NCBI GenBank assembly: GCA_964636675.1
Contig: CAZWUO010000108.1
Coordinates: 1-12,065, forward strand
Direction of reading: 5' to 3'
DNA from: JALUUH01 sp964636675
GTDB lineage: Bacteria > Pseudomonadota > Gammaproteobacteria > S012-40
Length of the DNA: 12,065 nt
Shown: positions 1-5,600 of the stretch, piece after piece
Position numbering within the stretch: position 1 is the first letter of the stretch
Layout: every line of letters starts with the position of its first letter
Notes under the pieces: generated by a model
The model's database searches: none
Seen by the model: only the letters and a program-made list of their open reading frames with translations
What the model was told of the DNA's origin: nothing
Translations under genes and position numbers: made by a program

Positions 1-693
1 AATGGTCTGGAATGGTTTTTGGGACGGGTAAATTATTTTTCTTGATGACCTCAATCCATTTTGCATGAAAGACTTTCGCTAAATTCTTGTGGTAGAAAAG
101 AAACTTTCCTGCTTTGTTTCGCCATAACTTGTGAGTGAGATCAACAGCACCGGCAGGGATAATAAAATGGACATGAGGATGATAATCTAATGAACGGGTA
201 TTGGTGTGCAATACACCCGTCGCCCCTATTTTGCCGTGTAATTTTTTATCGTTAAGGCCAAAGCTTCGCAATATTTCCCAGGCCAATTTAAACAACAAGG
301 AATAAACCAAATGTTGATTCTGCCAGGCTAAAGTTCGTAGTTGTGCAGGCATGGTGAAAGTAATCATGAAATAGTCGACGGGTAGTAATTTGCTGCGTTG
401 TCGTTCGAGCCATTGCTGGCTCTGATAGACAGGAGTCTGAATGCAGTGAAGACCAGGGATGGTCGAGAACTGCCATGGTGTTGGCAATGCGGACAATGAC
501 GATGCCCACAGGAATGTGGATAAAAGCGCTGATGTTCACATTGTTCGCACTGAGCCAGCATCAACAAACTACCTTCGGTACGACAGTTCTTCATTGCATC
601 GATTGCTTTGTAGTGACTGGGTAAGAGTTTATCTTTATAACGATTTAACAAATCGTGTTCATACATTGAAATGAGCTGGGAGAGTAAAATCAC
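1..693 (-). pseudogene. IS91-family HUH transposase, frameshifted and cut by the window edge
   Basis: The start is a GTG at 693-691, with a strong GGAGG seven bases upstream, and it overlaps the stop codon of the integrase (GTGA). The first 73 residues hold the zinc-binding domain typical of IS91 transposases: C49, C52, then an HSCGHRHCPHC block with C62, C67 and C70. The frame then breaks in a 50-bp insert (425-474). Homology resumes in another frame with QSQQWLERQ and runs open to base 1. This second part contains the HUH metal-binding motif (HPHVHFI, HVH at 167-175), which in this family coordinates the metal for single-strand cleavage in rolling-circle transposition. The catalytic tyrosine region lies beyond the window. 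The identity is well supported by the zinc ribbon plus HUH motif. The frame break makes it a pseudogene unless the insert is somehow tolerated. Confidence 0.88.
425..474. repeat. 50-bp insert with small palindromes inside the IS91 transposase
   Basis: Reading the transposase on the minus strand, CPHCQHH stops and QSQQWLERQ resumes in a different frame exactly 50 bases later. Family members join these blocks directly, so the intervening 50 bp is extra. It contains a GACCA-N4-TGGTC inverted repeat (451-464) and an AGAC-N4-GTCT inverted repeat (427-438). TCTGA occurs at 421-425 and again at 436-440. This fits a REP-like or mini palindromic element. That class assignment is inference, and the edges could move by a base or two. 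Confidence 0.6.
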
Positions 694-1645
694 TTGATAT
701 CCTCCCAATGAATGTTGATCGCATTCATCAAAGAGGTAATTTGTGTTGTTGCATTGCGTTGAGTGATATTGGTTAGGTGGGTGTATCGAGCCGTAGTTAA
801 CGGACTCGCATGACCCAAGATGGTTTGTATTTCTCGTAAGTCCACGCCTTTTTCGATCAGATGAGTCTGGCGGCTTCCGCGTCCTGCTCACGCCACATAC
901 CTACGTCCATGTAGGCATAGCTATGGCGAAGACTTCGAATGGTAATGAGTCGAGGAATGCCACAAGAATCTACAGCGGCTCGAATCGCAATTTGCACAGC
1001 ACCACAATCCATAGGAATGTTTGTTGTGTGTCGGGCATCTGATTTACCTTTGCGACTGGGGAAAATCAGTTGGCGATTACGATGCGTTGTCCAATATTTT
1101 CGCAGAATGAATAAGGCAGCATCGGGTAGCGGCACCATGCGACTTTTACCACCCTTTGCGCATCGAATATGCACCTGAGCATGTTCCGCATCGATATCAC
1201 ACGGGCGCAAATTCAACGCTTCACCCAAACGCAATCCCATACTATAAACCACGAATATAAAGACACGGTAAGTGAGCTTACGAACGGCATTGAGGACCAC
1301 GGGTACTTCATCCTGAGTTAAAATATCAGGCAATGTTTGTACTTTAGGTGGTTTAACAATATTGATCCAATCCCATTGTTTTTCCAGCACATGTTTATAA
1401 AAGAATTGAAGTGCATTGCGAACAATCTTAACCAAGCTCCAAGAACGGGTATCGACTAAATGTGAAAAGTAGGTTTTTAATTGATCTTTTGTTAAAGTAT
1501 CTGGACAGCAATCGAAATGCTCCGCTATTTTACGAACGGCACGACCATAGCTATCAATAGTCTTAGGACGAAGCCCTTGTAGTTTCAGAGCGGTTAAATG
1601 TTTTTGATGAAGTTTGTCAAAGCGAGTTTTTTCAGAAGGTTTCAT
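690..1645 (-). pseudogene. Tyrosine recombinase (phage-integrase family) of the IS91-type element, disrupted
   Basis: The gene starts at ATG 1645-1643, preceded by TGAGGT seven bases upstream. Residues 10-95 form the N-terminal SAM-like DNA-binding domain. The catalytic domain follows, with the box I arginine R139 (GLRLGEALNL), K167 (GGKSRMVPLP) and R240 (SLRHSYA). A 47-bp insert (867-913) right after SLRHSYA forces a stop at 857-859. Past the insert the true frame resumes with THLIEKGVDLREIQTILGHAS and ARYTHLT, carrying the second histidine and the nucleophilic tyrosine, and ends at TGA 692-690. Another odd point is the HxLRH motif, which here reads IRSLRH: the expected first histidine is R237. 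The product would have joined or cleaved DNA by a phosphotyrosine intermediate, and such integrases accompany IS91-type transposases. It now lacks its catalytic C-terminus unless the frame is restored. Confidence 0.88.
867..913. repeat. 47-bp insert with small palindromes inside the integrase
   Basis: On the minus strand the integrase motif SLRHSYA should continue directly as THLIEKG. Those blocks are separated here by 47 bases, which shift the frame and bring in a stop. The insert contains TGGCG/CGCCA arms (868-872 and 891-895) and, spanning its edge, a CCTAC-N6-GTAGG hairpin (900-915). It is more GC-rich than its surroundings. Its size and two-hairpin layout match the 50-bp insert in the neighbouring transposase, but the sequences differ. 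A REP-like origin is inference. Confidence 0.6.
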
Positions 1646-1672
1646 AGTTTGACCTCAATAAGTTATCGTGTG

Positions 1673-1697
1673 GGTACGAGTACCTGAGGATTCAGGT
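1673..1697. repeat. Adjacent short inverted repeats upstream of the integrase
   Basis: GGTAC-N2-GTACC (1673-1684) is immediately followed by, and overlaps, ACCTGA-N4-TCAGGT (1682-1697). The two stems share bases 1682-1684, so they could not form together. They lie 28-52 bases upstream of the integrase start codon and could be part of the element's terminal structure or a regulatory site. Confidence 0.4.
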
Positions 1698-1736
1698 GTT
1701 ATTGAAGTCGGTAGTATTGAGATCTGAGTTTAATCT

Positions 1737-1750
1737 GCCGCGATAGCGGC
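1737..1750. repeat. GC hairpin, candidate end of the IS91-type element
   Basis: GCCGC (1737-1741) and GCGGC (1746-1750) form a short stem with a four-base loop in an otherwise AT-rich region. A GTTC follows at 1754-1757. IS91-family ends carry short hairpins and the elements recognise GTTC/CTTG-type tetranucleotides, so this is a reasonable but unproven boundary. Confidence 0.35.
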
Positions 1751-1813
1751 TTCGTTCAACAATGGCAATCAACTTCGACAATTTTAAGCGTGATACTTGA
1801 TTAAGGGAGATTT

Positions 1814-2509
1814 ATGAGTAGCCATACATGGACGTTGTTTTTTGTAATGCTTGCTACCGGAATATTCGGTGGACTGGTTAACTATTTTCTCACATCGCCA
1901 AAGAAGCTAGAGTGGAATATATTAACTCGTTCTCTAGTAATTGGCCTTGGTGCAGCATTTCTTGTGCCCGTATTTTTGAATATGATATCGAGTGATTTGT
2001 TGGCTCAATCAGCAGTTGATGCAAATCAATTATTAGTGTTTTCTGGTTTTTCGTTAATTGCTGCGATATCTTCACGAGCATTTATATCGACAGTTTCTCA
2101 ACGTATCTTGAAAGAAGCAGAATCTGCCAATAAGCAAGCAAAAGAACTGAAAAAAAAAGTTGAGATGTTTCAGTCTAGCGTAGAGCCAATAATTGAAAGA
2201 GAGACTGAACAGGATGTAGATGATAATAATATAAATGATGAAACAGAAATAGATAATATTGAAAAAATTGTAAAAACTATTATTAACGATGACTTGAAAG
2301 TATTGAAATCTCTTGGTGAAACAAGCTACACGCTACGTTCAATTACAGGAGTATCAAAAGACACAAAATTGAATAAGAAGTCAGTTAATAAATCCTTAAA
2401 TATTCTTATAAACTTAGGTCTTGCTGTCCAGACTATGGGGAAAAAGGGCCTGAGGTGGTATATAACACAAACTGGGAGGTCTGTGCTAGGTGCATCTAAG
2501 GTTGATTAA
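1814..2509 (+). CDS. Three-TM membrane protein with coiled coil and winged-helix-like C-terminus (YEATS-associated type)
   Basis: The 231-residue product starts at an ATG five bases after AAGGGAGA, a strong ribosome binding site. Three predicted membrane helices lie at about residues 7-26, 38-57 and 72-92. They are followed by a charged helix likely to form a coiled coil (94-127), an acidic Asp/Asn/Glu-rich linker (129-150), and a region (155-225) with the helix and strand pattern of a winged helix-turn-helix, ending LRWYITQTGRSVL. From memory of the family, the N-terminal part resembles the three-TM 'YEATS-associated helix-containing' proteins, which occur near predicted conflict or signalling genes; no YEATS domain is seen here. 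The gene is co-directional with the next membrane gene, 27 bases apart, so the two probably form an operon. The cytoplasmic C-terminus may bind DNA or a partner in response to a membrane event; that is inference. Confidence 0.72.
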   Translation: MSSHTWTLFFVMLATGIFGGLVNYFLTSPKKLEWNILTRSLVIGLGAAFLVPVFLNMISSDLLAQSAVDANQLLVFSGFSLIAAISSRAFISTVSQRILKEAESANKQAKELKKKVEMFQSSVEPIIERETEQDVDDNNINDETEIDNIEKIVKTIINDDLKVLKSLGETSYTLRSITGVSKDTKLNKKSVNKSLNILINLGLAVQTMGKKGLRWYITQTGRSVLGASKVD

Positions 2510-2536
2510 CGCGGATAATTTACTACGGGAATATAT

Positions 2537-3106
2537 ATGAACTTTATTACTTGGTCTTTACTTAAAAAGATACAGAAAATACGATTAGTAAAAGGAATGT
2601 ATATTTGGATATTTATAGTTCCACTATTTGCCAAGACATTCGAAAAAGTAAGCGATTTGGTAACTGTTACAATTTTCGGTTATACATTTGACCTTCAATT
2701 TGAACTTCCATTCTCATGGCAACTATTCTATTTTAGTGCCGTTTTATTCGTGCTAGGGAATCTAGTTTATTATGTTTTTTGTCCGAGATTGGTAAATGAA
2801 CATGAAAGCTTTTCTGATTTTTCGGGTAGTGGAAAAAATATGCAACAGTTGTCTGGATATATAACCGAAATGAATTTTGATCAAACAGAATTAATGGCAA
2901 TTGTAGGGTTGCCAGCTGATCAACCGCCAAGTGAAACTGAAAAAGAAAAGGGTTATCAAAATATGTTTTGGGAGGTTCTTAAAAAGGCTGACACAATAAA
3001 TACTAGGGCTAGAGTCTTTGTCGGAGCATTCTATACGCTTGCTATACTCTTTATAATAATTGTTTTTATTCAAAATACGGGACTGATTTTTGGTTCGCTC
3101 ATATAA
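2537..3106 (+). CDS. Small multi-TM membrane protein, partner of the preceding gene
   Basis: The 189-residue product is not recognised as a named family. A hydrophobic segment lies at about residues 20-34, a clear membrane helix at 63-81, and a strong C-terminal helix at 160-180 with a hydrophobic tail to the end. Residues 83-158 form a polar, mostly helical loop with a PPSETEKEKG stretch. The start is an ATG about eight bases after GGGA. It lies 27 bases downstream of the three-TM gene on the same strand, and no terminator is visible between them, so the two are probably co-transcribed and co-functional. Both are AT-rich compared with the IS91 region upstream. The function is unknown; a role in a membrane-linked defence or stress system is suggested only by its neighbour. 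Confidence 0.65.
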   Translation: MNFITWSLLKKIQKIRLVKGMYIWIFIVPLFAKTFEKVSDLVTVTIFGYTFDLQFELPFSWQLFYFSAVLFVLGNLVYYVFCPRLVNEHESFSDFSGSGKNMQQLSGYITEMNFDQTELMAIVGLPADQPPSETEKEKGYQNMFWEVLKKADTINTRARVFVGAFYTLAILFIIIVFIQNTGLIFGSLI

Positions 3107-3163
3107 AACATCTAACAAAAAAAATAAACGTGTAAATATTCGTATTTCTGGTGTAGATCTAGA

Positions 3164-3212
3164 GAGTAGAAGAGCGAGTAGAAGAGGGTCGGGTCTTGTT
3201 GCGTGCGCTCAA
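3164..3212. repeat. 12-bp tandem repeat joined to a REP-like palindromic sequence
   Basis: GAGTAGAAGAG occurs twice in tandem (3164-3174 and 3176-3186). It runs into a 23-base block (3186-3208) that matches 12017-12039 at 20 of 23 positions. The shared core is GCGTGCGC. Around it a GTTG/CAAC stem (3198-3201 and 3209-3212) can form. This fits a dispersed REP-like element. The rest of 3107-3272 holds no supported gene. Confidence 0.55.
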
Positions 3213-3272
3213 CGGTTAGTCGAATTATTCGTCGTAAGGAAATGTTTGCACGGAACCCATGTTTGCCATATG

Positions 3273-3674
3273 TTATGTTTTTCGCAGTGCCGAAGCTAAT
3301 TTAAGGTGTTTAGCAAAGGGAAGAAAGTCTCTGTCTGAAAACAGTAATGGGATTTTATTCTCTATACAGAATGTGGCGATAATCACATTATTTGTCTTTC
3401 TGACCGTAATTCCTTTTTTCCTAAGAAATCGGTAGTTGTTGGCGCATTTTGTAACCATGTTTTGCCCAAGCATCGTGTAGTGATCTAAAACGTCCAATTT
3501 GGTTCGGGCCAATTTATAATCCTTGTCATTCCTAAACCCTTGAAGAATTTCGAGAAATATAATATCACCTATGGCGACAGCTCCATTTTCAAGCGCAGAA
3601 TCCAAAGCATTGGTCTCCGCGGATTCGGTCCCGTCAAAATAATCAATCCATACGCTGGTATCGGCTACGATCAC
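3273..3674 (-). CDS. vapC: VapC-type PIN-domain toxin, third acidic residue replaced
   Basis: The 133-residue product has the size and layout of a VapC ribonuclease, the toxin of type II VapBC systems, which cleaves RNA and is neutralised by VapB. The N-terminal DTSVWID motif gives D5, E42 lies in FLEILQGF, and the C-terminal SDRDF provides D114/D116. The central motif usually reads KT-x-D followed by a hydrophobic IA stretch; here it is KTNNVIIATFC, so N96 sits where the third catalytic aspartate is expected. One G-to-A change (GAT to AAT) would explain this and may have weakened or abolished activity. The start is a GTG at 3674-3672 whose G is also the last base of the antitoxin stop codon, so the pair is translationally coupled. 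Confidence 0.85.
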   Translation of the reverse strand: MIVADTSVWIDYFDGTESAETNALDSALENGAVAIGDIIFLEILQGFRNDKDYKLARTKLDVLDHYTMLGQNMVTKCANNYRFLRKKGITVRKTNNVIIATFCIENKIPLLFSDRDFLPFAKHLKLASALRKT

Positions 3675-3865
3675 TAGTCGCCCCTCATTTCATCTAGGTC
3701 TCCTTCCCATTTTAGCTTTCCTCTAAGCTGGCGAATTGAGTTCTGTTTATTCAGTTTAATCAGTAGTTTAAGGCCTTCTTCAACGGCCTCTTTTTTAGTT
3801 CTAAAACCAGTAGCCTTTAAAGCACTATTCATTAGCTCGTCGTCTATTACGATGTTTGTTCTCAT
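3674..3865 (-). CDS. vapB: VapB-family antitoxin
   Basis: The 63-residue product starts MRTNIVIDDELM, the ribbon-helix-helix-type beginning seen in the VapB antitoxins that pair with PIN toxins. The GFRTKKEAVEEGLKLLI segment is typical of this family, and the C-terminus (KLKWEGDLDEMRGD) matches the toxin-binding tail. The frame is open further upstream, but the start at 3865 is preferred: it has AAGGTG a few bases upstream and the family's usual N-terminus, whereas the upstream extension is hydrophobic and overlaps the operator. The protein should bind VapC and, in the complex, the palindrome at 3875-3902 to repress its own operon. Confidence 0.87.
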   Translation of the reverse strand: MRTNIVIDDELMNSALKATGFRTKKEAVEEGLKLLIKLNKQNSIRQLRGKLKWEGDLDEMRGD

Positions 3866-3874
3866 GTTGCACCT

Positions 3875-3902
3875 TGTGTATAGTGATAGGTTAATATACA
3901 CA
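3875..3902 (-). promoter_or_regulatory. Palindromic operator of the vapBC operon
   Basis: A perfect 8-bp inverted repeat, TGTGTATA (3875-3882) and TATACACA (3895-3902), separated by 12 bases, lies just upstream of the vapB ribosome binding site. VapBC complexes commonly repress their promoters through paired inverted half-sites, so this is the probable autoregulatory site. TATA-rich segments within it could also serve as the -10 box, but no clear -35 box was identified. Confidence 0.6.
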
Positions 3903-4083
3903 TTGTAGTCGAAAAACAAAAATATCAAAAGCATTGAAATTAGCACTTAAATACAACATTTATGCTTATGACGCATATTTCTTGCAATGCGCTATAGATT
4001 TATCGCATCCCCTCTTAACATTGGATAATAAGATGAAAAAAGTCGCACACGATCTCAATATTAATGTGCTGGAGTAATTGAAC

Positions 4084-4221
4084 ATGAAAGTATTTACTTA
4101 TTTAGAAGCTAGGCAAAGCCTCTCGAAATTATTAGATATTGCCCAAAAAGAAGAAGTCGAAATCCGGCGTCGAGACGGTGCTATTTTTTCTCTTATACCC
4201 AAAAAAGTAAAGAAAAAATAG
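4084..4221 (+). CDS. Short orphan Phd/YefM-like antitoxin, probably truncated
   Basis: The 45-residue product (MKVFTYLEARQSLSKLLD ... RRRDGAIFSLIPKK) matches the N-terminal DNA-binding half of Phd/YefM antitoxins, including the YLEARQ helix and the RRDG turn. GGAG lies nine bases upstream. Family members usually continue with a toxin-neutralising tail. Here a TAG ends the frame, but the 15 codons after it (PFDMNSLSLKTQSTI) look like the expected continuation, so the TAG may be a nonsense mutation. The extended frame ends in a TGA that overlaps the hydrolase ATG. No toxin gene is next to it. A 14-codon frame at 4033-4077 lies just upstream and is not supported as a gene. Confidence 0.65.
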   Translation: MKVFTYLEARQSLSKLLDIAQKEEVEIRRRDGAIFSLIPKKVKKK

Positions 4222-4265
4222 CCATTTGATATGAATAGCCTTTCTCTAAAAACACAGAGTACAAT

Positions 4266-4868
4266 ATGAAAATAATTGGTTTGCTCAATATTCTGGTGGT
4301 GTTTGGGATGTTTTTAAGCGGTTGTAAGGTAATAGTCAACAAATTAGCATTCTATCCCGACAATGTGAATGTCACGCCAGTACATGAATTACCTAAAGGG
4401 GTTGAAGAATTCTCTGTTGAAACTGATGATGGATTACAAATCACGAGTCTTTTTTTACCGGTAAAGACATCGGATAAACTGGTGATATATTTTCATGGTA
4501 ATGCGGGCAATATTTATCATAGGATTCCGAATCTAAAGCAGTTACAAAAGTCCGGCCTAAATGTAGTTGGGGTTAGCTATAGGGGGTATGGTAAAAGTGA
4601 GGGTAAGCCTAGCGAAGATGGGATTTATCTAGATGGGAAAGCAATCTTTAACTATGTCAGTGGTGAACTCGGATTTTCTCATAAAAATATATTTGTCATT
4701 GGTCGGTCGATTGGTACAACAGTGGCTGTAAATACGGTGCAAAATAAAGATATCGGTGGACTGATTTTGGTTACACCATTAACGAGTGGGAAAGCTCATG
4801 CAAATGAGAGTGTATTAAGTATAGTTTCATGGTTGGCTGGGGACTCATTTGATAATTTTGAGACTTAG
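4266..4868 (+). pseudogene. Alpha/beta-hydrolase lipoprotein, C-terminally truncated
   Basis: The 200-residue product begins with a lipoprotein signal peptide whose lipobox LSGC places the lipidated cysteine at C20, so it would be membrane-anchored. The body matches serine hydrolases of the Bem46/YfhR-like group: an oxyanion-hole segment YFHGNAGN (75-82), SYRGYGKSEG (104-113), and the nucleophile elbow GRSIG with S148. Relatives run roughly 80 residues longer and carry the catalytic Asp and His after the DSFDN segment. This frame ends at DSFDNFET followed by a stop, so both residues are missing. The breakpoint is close to 4862, and an unrelated fragment follows. The product should be inactive as a hydrolase. 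The ribosome binding site is weak. Confidence 0.8.
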
Positions 4869-4874
4869 TATTAA

Positions 4875-5015
4875 ATGGCAAAAGAGTATTTAGAAAAGCT
4901 GTCAAGTTTAGTTGAAAGTTTAGATATCGAAAGGGATGTCGGTTGTTCGTCTATTGAAGTAAAACATCTGTTTAGCGGAGCTGCTTTTTGTATAGATGGA
5001 AGTCATACTTTTTAA
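4875..5015 (+). pseudogene. TfoX N-terminal-like fragment
   Basis: The 46-codon frame reads MAKEYLEKLSSLVESLD, then IEVKHLFSGAAFCIDG, and stops. The KHLFSGAAFCIDG stretch resembles the start of TfoX N-terminal domain proteins, where a helix is followed by an F-G/S-G-A strand and hairpin. The full domain is about twice this length, so this is a broken remnant at best. No ribosome binding site is obvious. It begins six bases after the truncated hydrolase ends, which suggests a recombination junction. The family call rests on one short motif and is tentative. Confidence 0.4.
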
Positions 5016-5072
5016 ACGCCACGGGTATAGTTCTAGATAATCCTAAATTCTGCTTATATATCCCACTAAGAT

Positions 5073-5090
5073 GTCTGTCCGAAAACAGAC
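5073..5090. repeat. Short GTCTGT/ACAGAC hairpin
   Basis: GTCTGT (5073-5078) and ACAGAC (5085-5090) flank a CCGAAA loop. No T run follows on either strand, so it is not a standard intrinsic terminator. Confidence 0.35.
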
Positions 5091-5114
5091 TGACCTACGT
5101 TGAACAGTCGAGTC

Positions 5115-5145
5115 AAATAAAATGTTAATTCATGACATTTTATTT
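5115..5145. repeat. Perfect 11-bp inverted repeat, AT-rich
   Basis: AAATAAAATGT (5115-5125) and ACATTTTATTT (5135-5145) are exact reverse complements separated by nine bases. The A runs and T runs on both sides could give a weak bidirectional terminator, or the symmetry could be an operator. The stem has little GC, so the terminator reading is uncertain. Confidence 0.5.
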
Positions 5146-5430
5146 CTATGGAGTAACAAAAACAAACGATAAGGGAAATCTGTTATGACTGAAAATTTCA
5201 GTGAGAATTGACGTCTCAGATTTAAAAAAGCAGAAACCTTTTGGTAGAAGCGCTTGGCTGTAAGAAAGTTCGTGATCAGGATCCTGATATGATTAACCAA
5301 GTTAAGACGGTATCACCCAAAAGGGCTTTGACCCCATTACAGGCCTCATTACATTATACTCTTCATACTGTTTTGGTGAGTTTTGCCGGAATAGCGATCA
5401 ACCCTTGTACAAAATATTCCCAATAGAAAA

Positions 5431-5454
5431 TAAATTGTTAAACCTAGCAATTTA
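5431..5454 (+). terminator. Weak candidate terminator hairpin
   Basis: TAAATTG (5431-5437) pairs with CAATTTA (5448-5454) around a ten-base loop. A T-rich stretch with a run of Ts follows at about 5464-5474, separated from the stem by roughly ten bases. The stem is AT-rich and the T tract is not immediate, so support is modest. Confidence 0.25.
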
Positions 5455-5600
5455 GTCTTCTACTTTATTTTTTTGAGACATTGAGTTAAATGTGATATGT
5501 ATACAAACCCATAGAGAATTGTATTGTTGTAAAAGTTAAAGAACAGCATTAATATTGTCATTCAAGATTAAGATTATTCGATGCGGATTAGGGCGTACAA

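Larger units (their letters stand above)
1..1757 (-). mobile_element. IS91-family element with integrase, 5' part, degenerate
   Basis: A tyrosine recombinase gene (1645 down to 690) overlaps the start of an IS91-type HUH transposase gene (693 onward). This order is known from a branch of IS91-family rolling-circle elements. The element runs off the left edge of the window, so its transposase-side end cannot be seen. The other end is placed near 1757 by inference: the integrase leader is followed by several short palindromes, the last a GCCGC/GCGGC hairpin at 1737-1750, and then a GTTC at 1754-1757, the kind of tetranucleotide IS91 elements use as target. Both genes are disrupted, so this copy is probably inactive. 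The boundary is uncertain by tens of bases. Confidence 0.7.
5016..5600. other. Gene-poor interval of about 585 bp with inverted repeats
   Basis: No gene here is supported. Short frames occur at 5184-5210 (MTENFSEN then stop) and 5241-5426, but neither resembles a known family, and the reading frame around 5200-5260 looks broken, as in a decayed gene. Three inverted repeats are visible and listed separately. The 3' part should contain the promoter of the envelope gene starting at 5601. I could not pick out a convincing -35/-10 pair. Confidence 0.5.

Noticed and set aside
459..674. Plus-strand frame opposite the IS91 transposase
   Set aside because: It is the antisense shadow of the zinc-ribbon coding region and the 50-bp insert.
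3107..3299. Possible integron attC site between the membrane operon and vapC (TCTAACA at one end, GTTATG at the other)
   Set aside because: The two ends are not complementary and no inner paired sites were found; the middle is better explained by a tandem repeat plus a REP-like palindrome.
3090..3299. Open frame of 69 codons across the intergenic REP-like region
   Set aside because: It overlaps the end of the upstream gene, has no ribosome binding site, and most of it translates repeats.
4033..4077. 14-codon leader-like frame before the Phd-like gene
   Set aside because: Too short to support; no attenuator-like structure or conserved motif seen.
5241..5426. Open frame of about 61 codons in the gene-poor interval
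   Set aside because: No recognisable family, no ribosome binding site, and the surrounding frame appears broken; at most a remnant.
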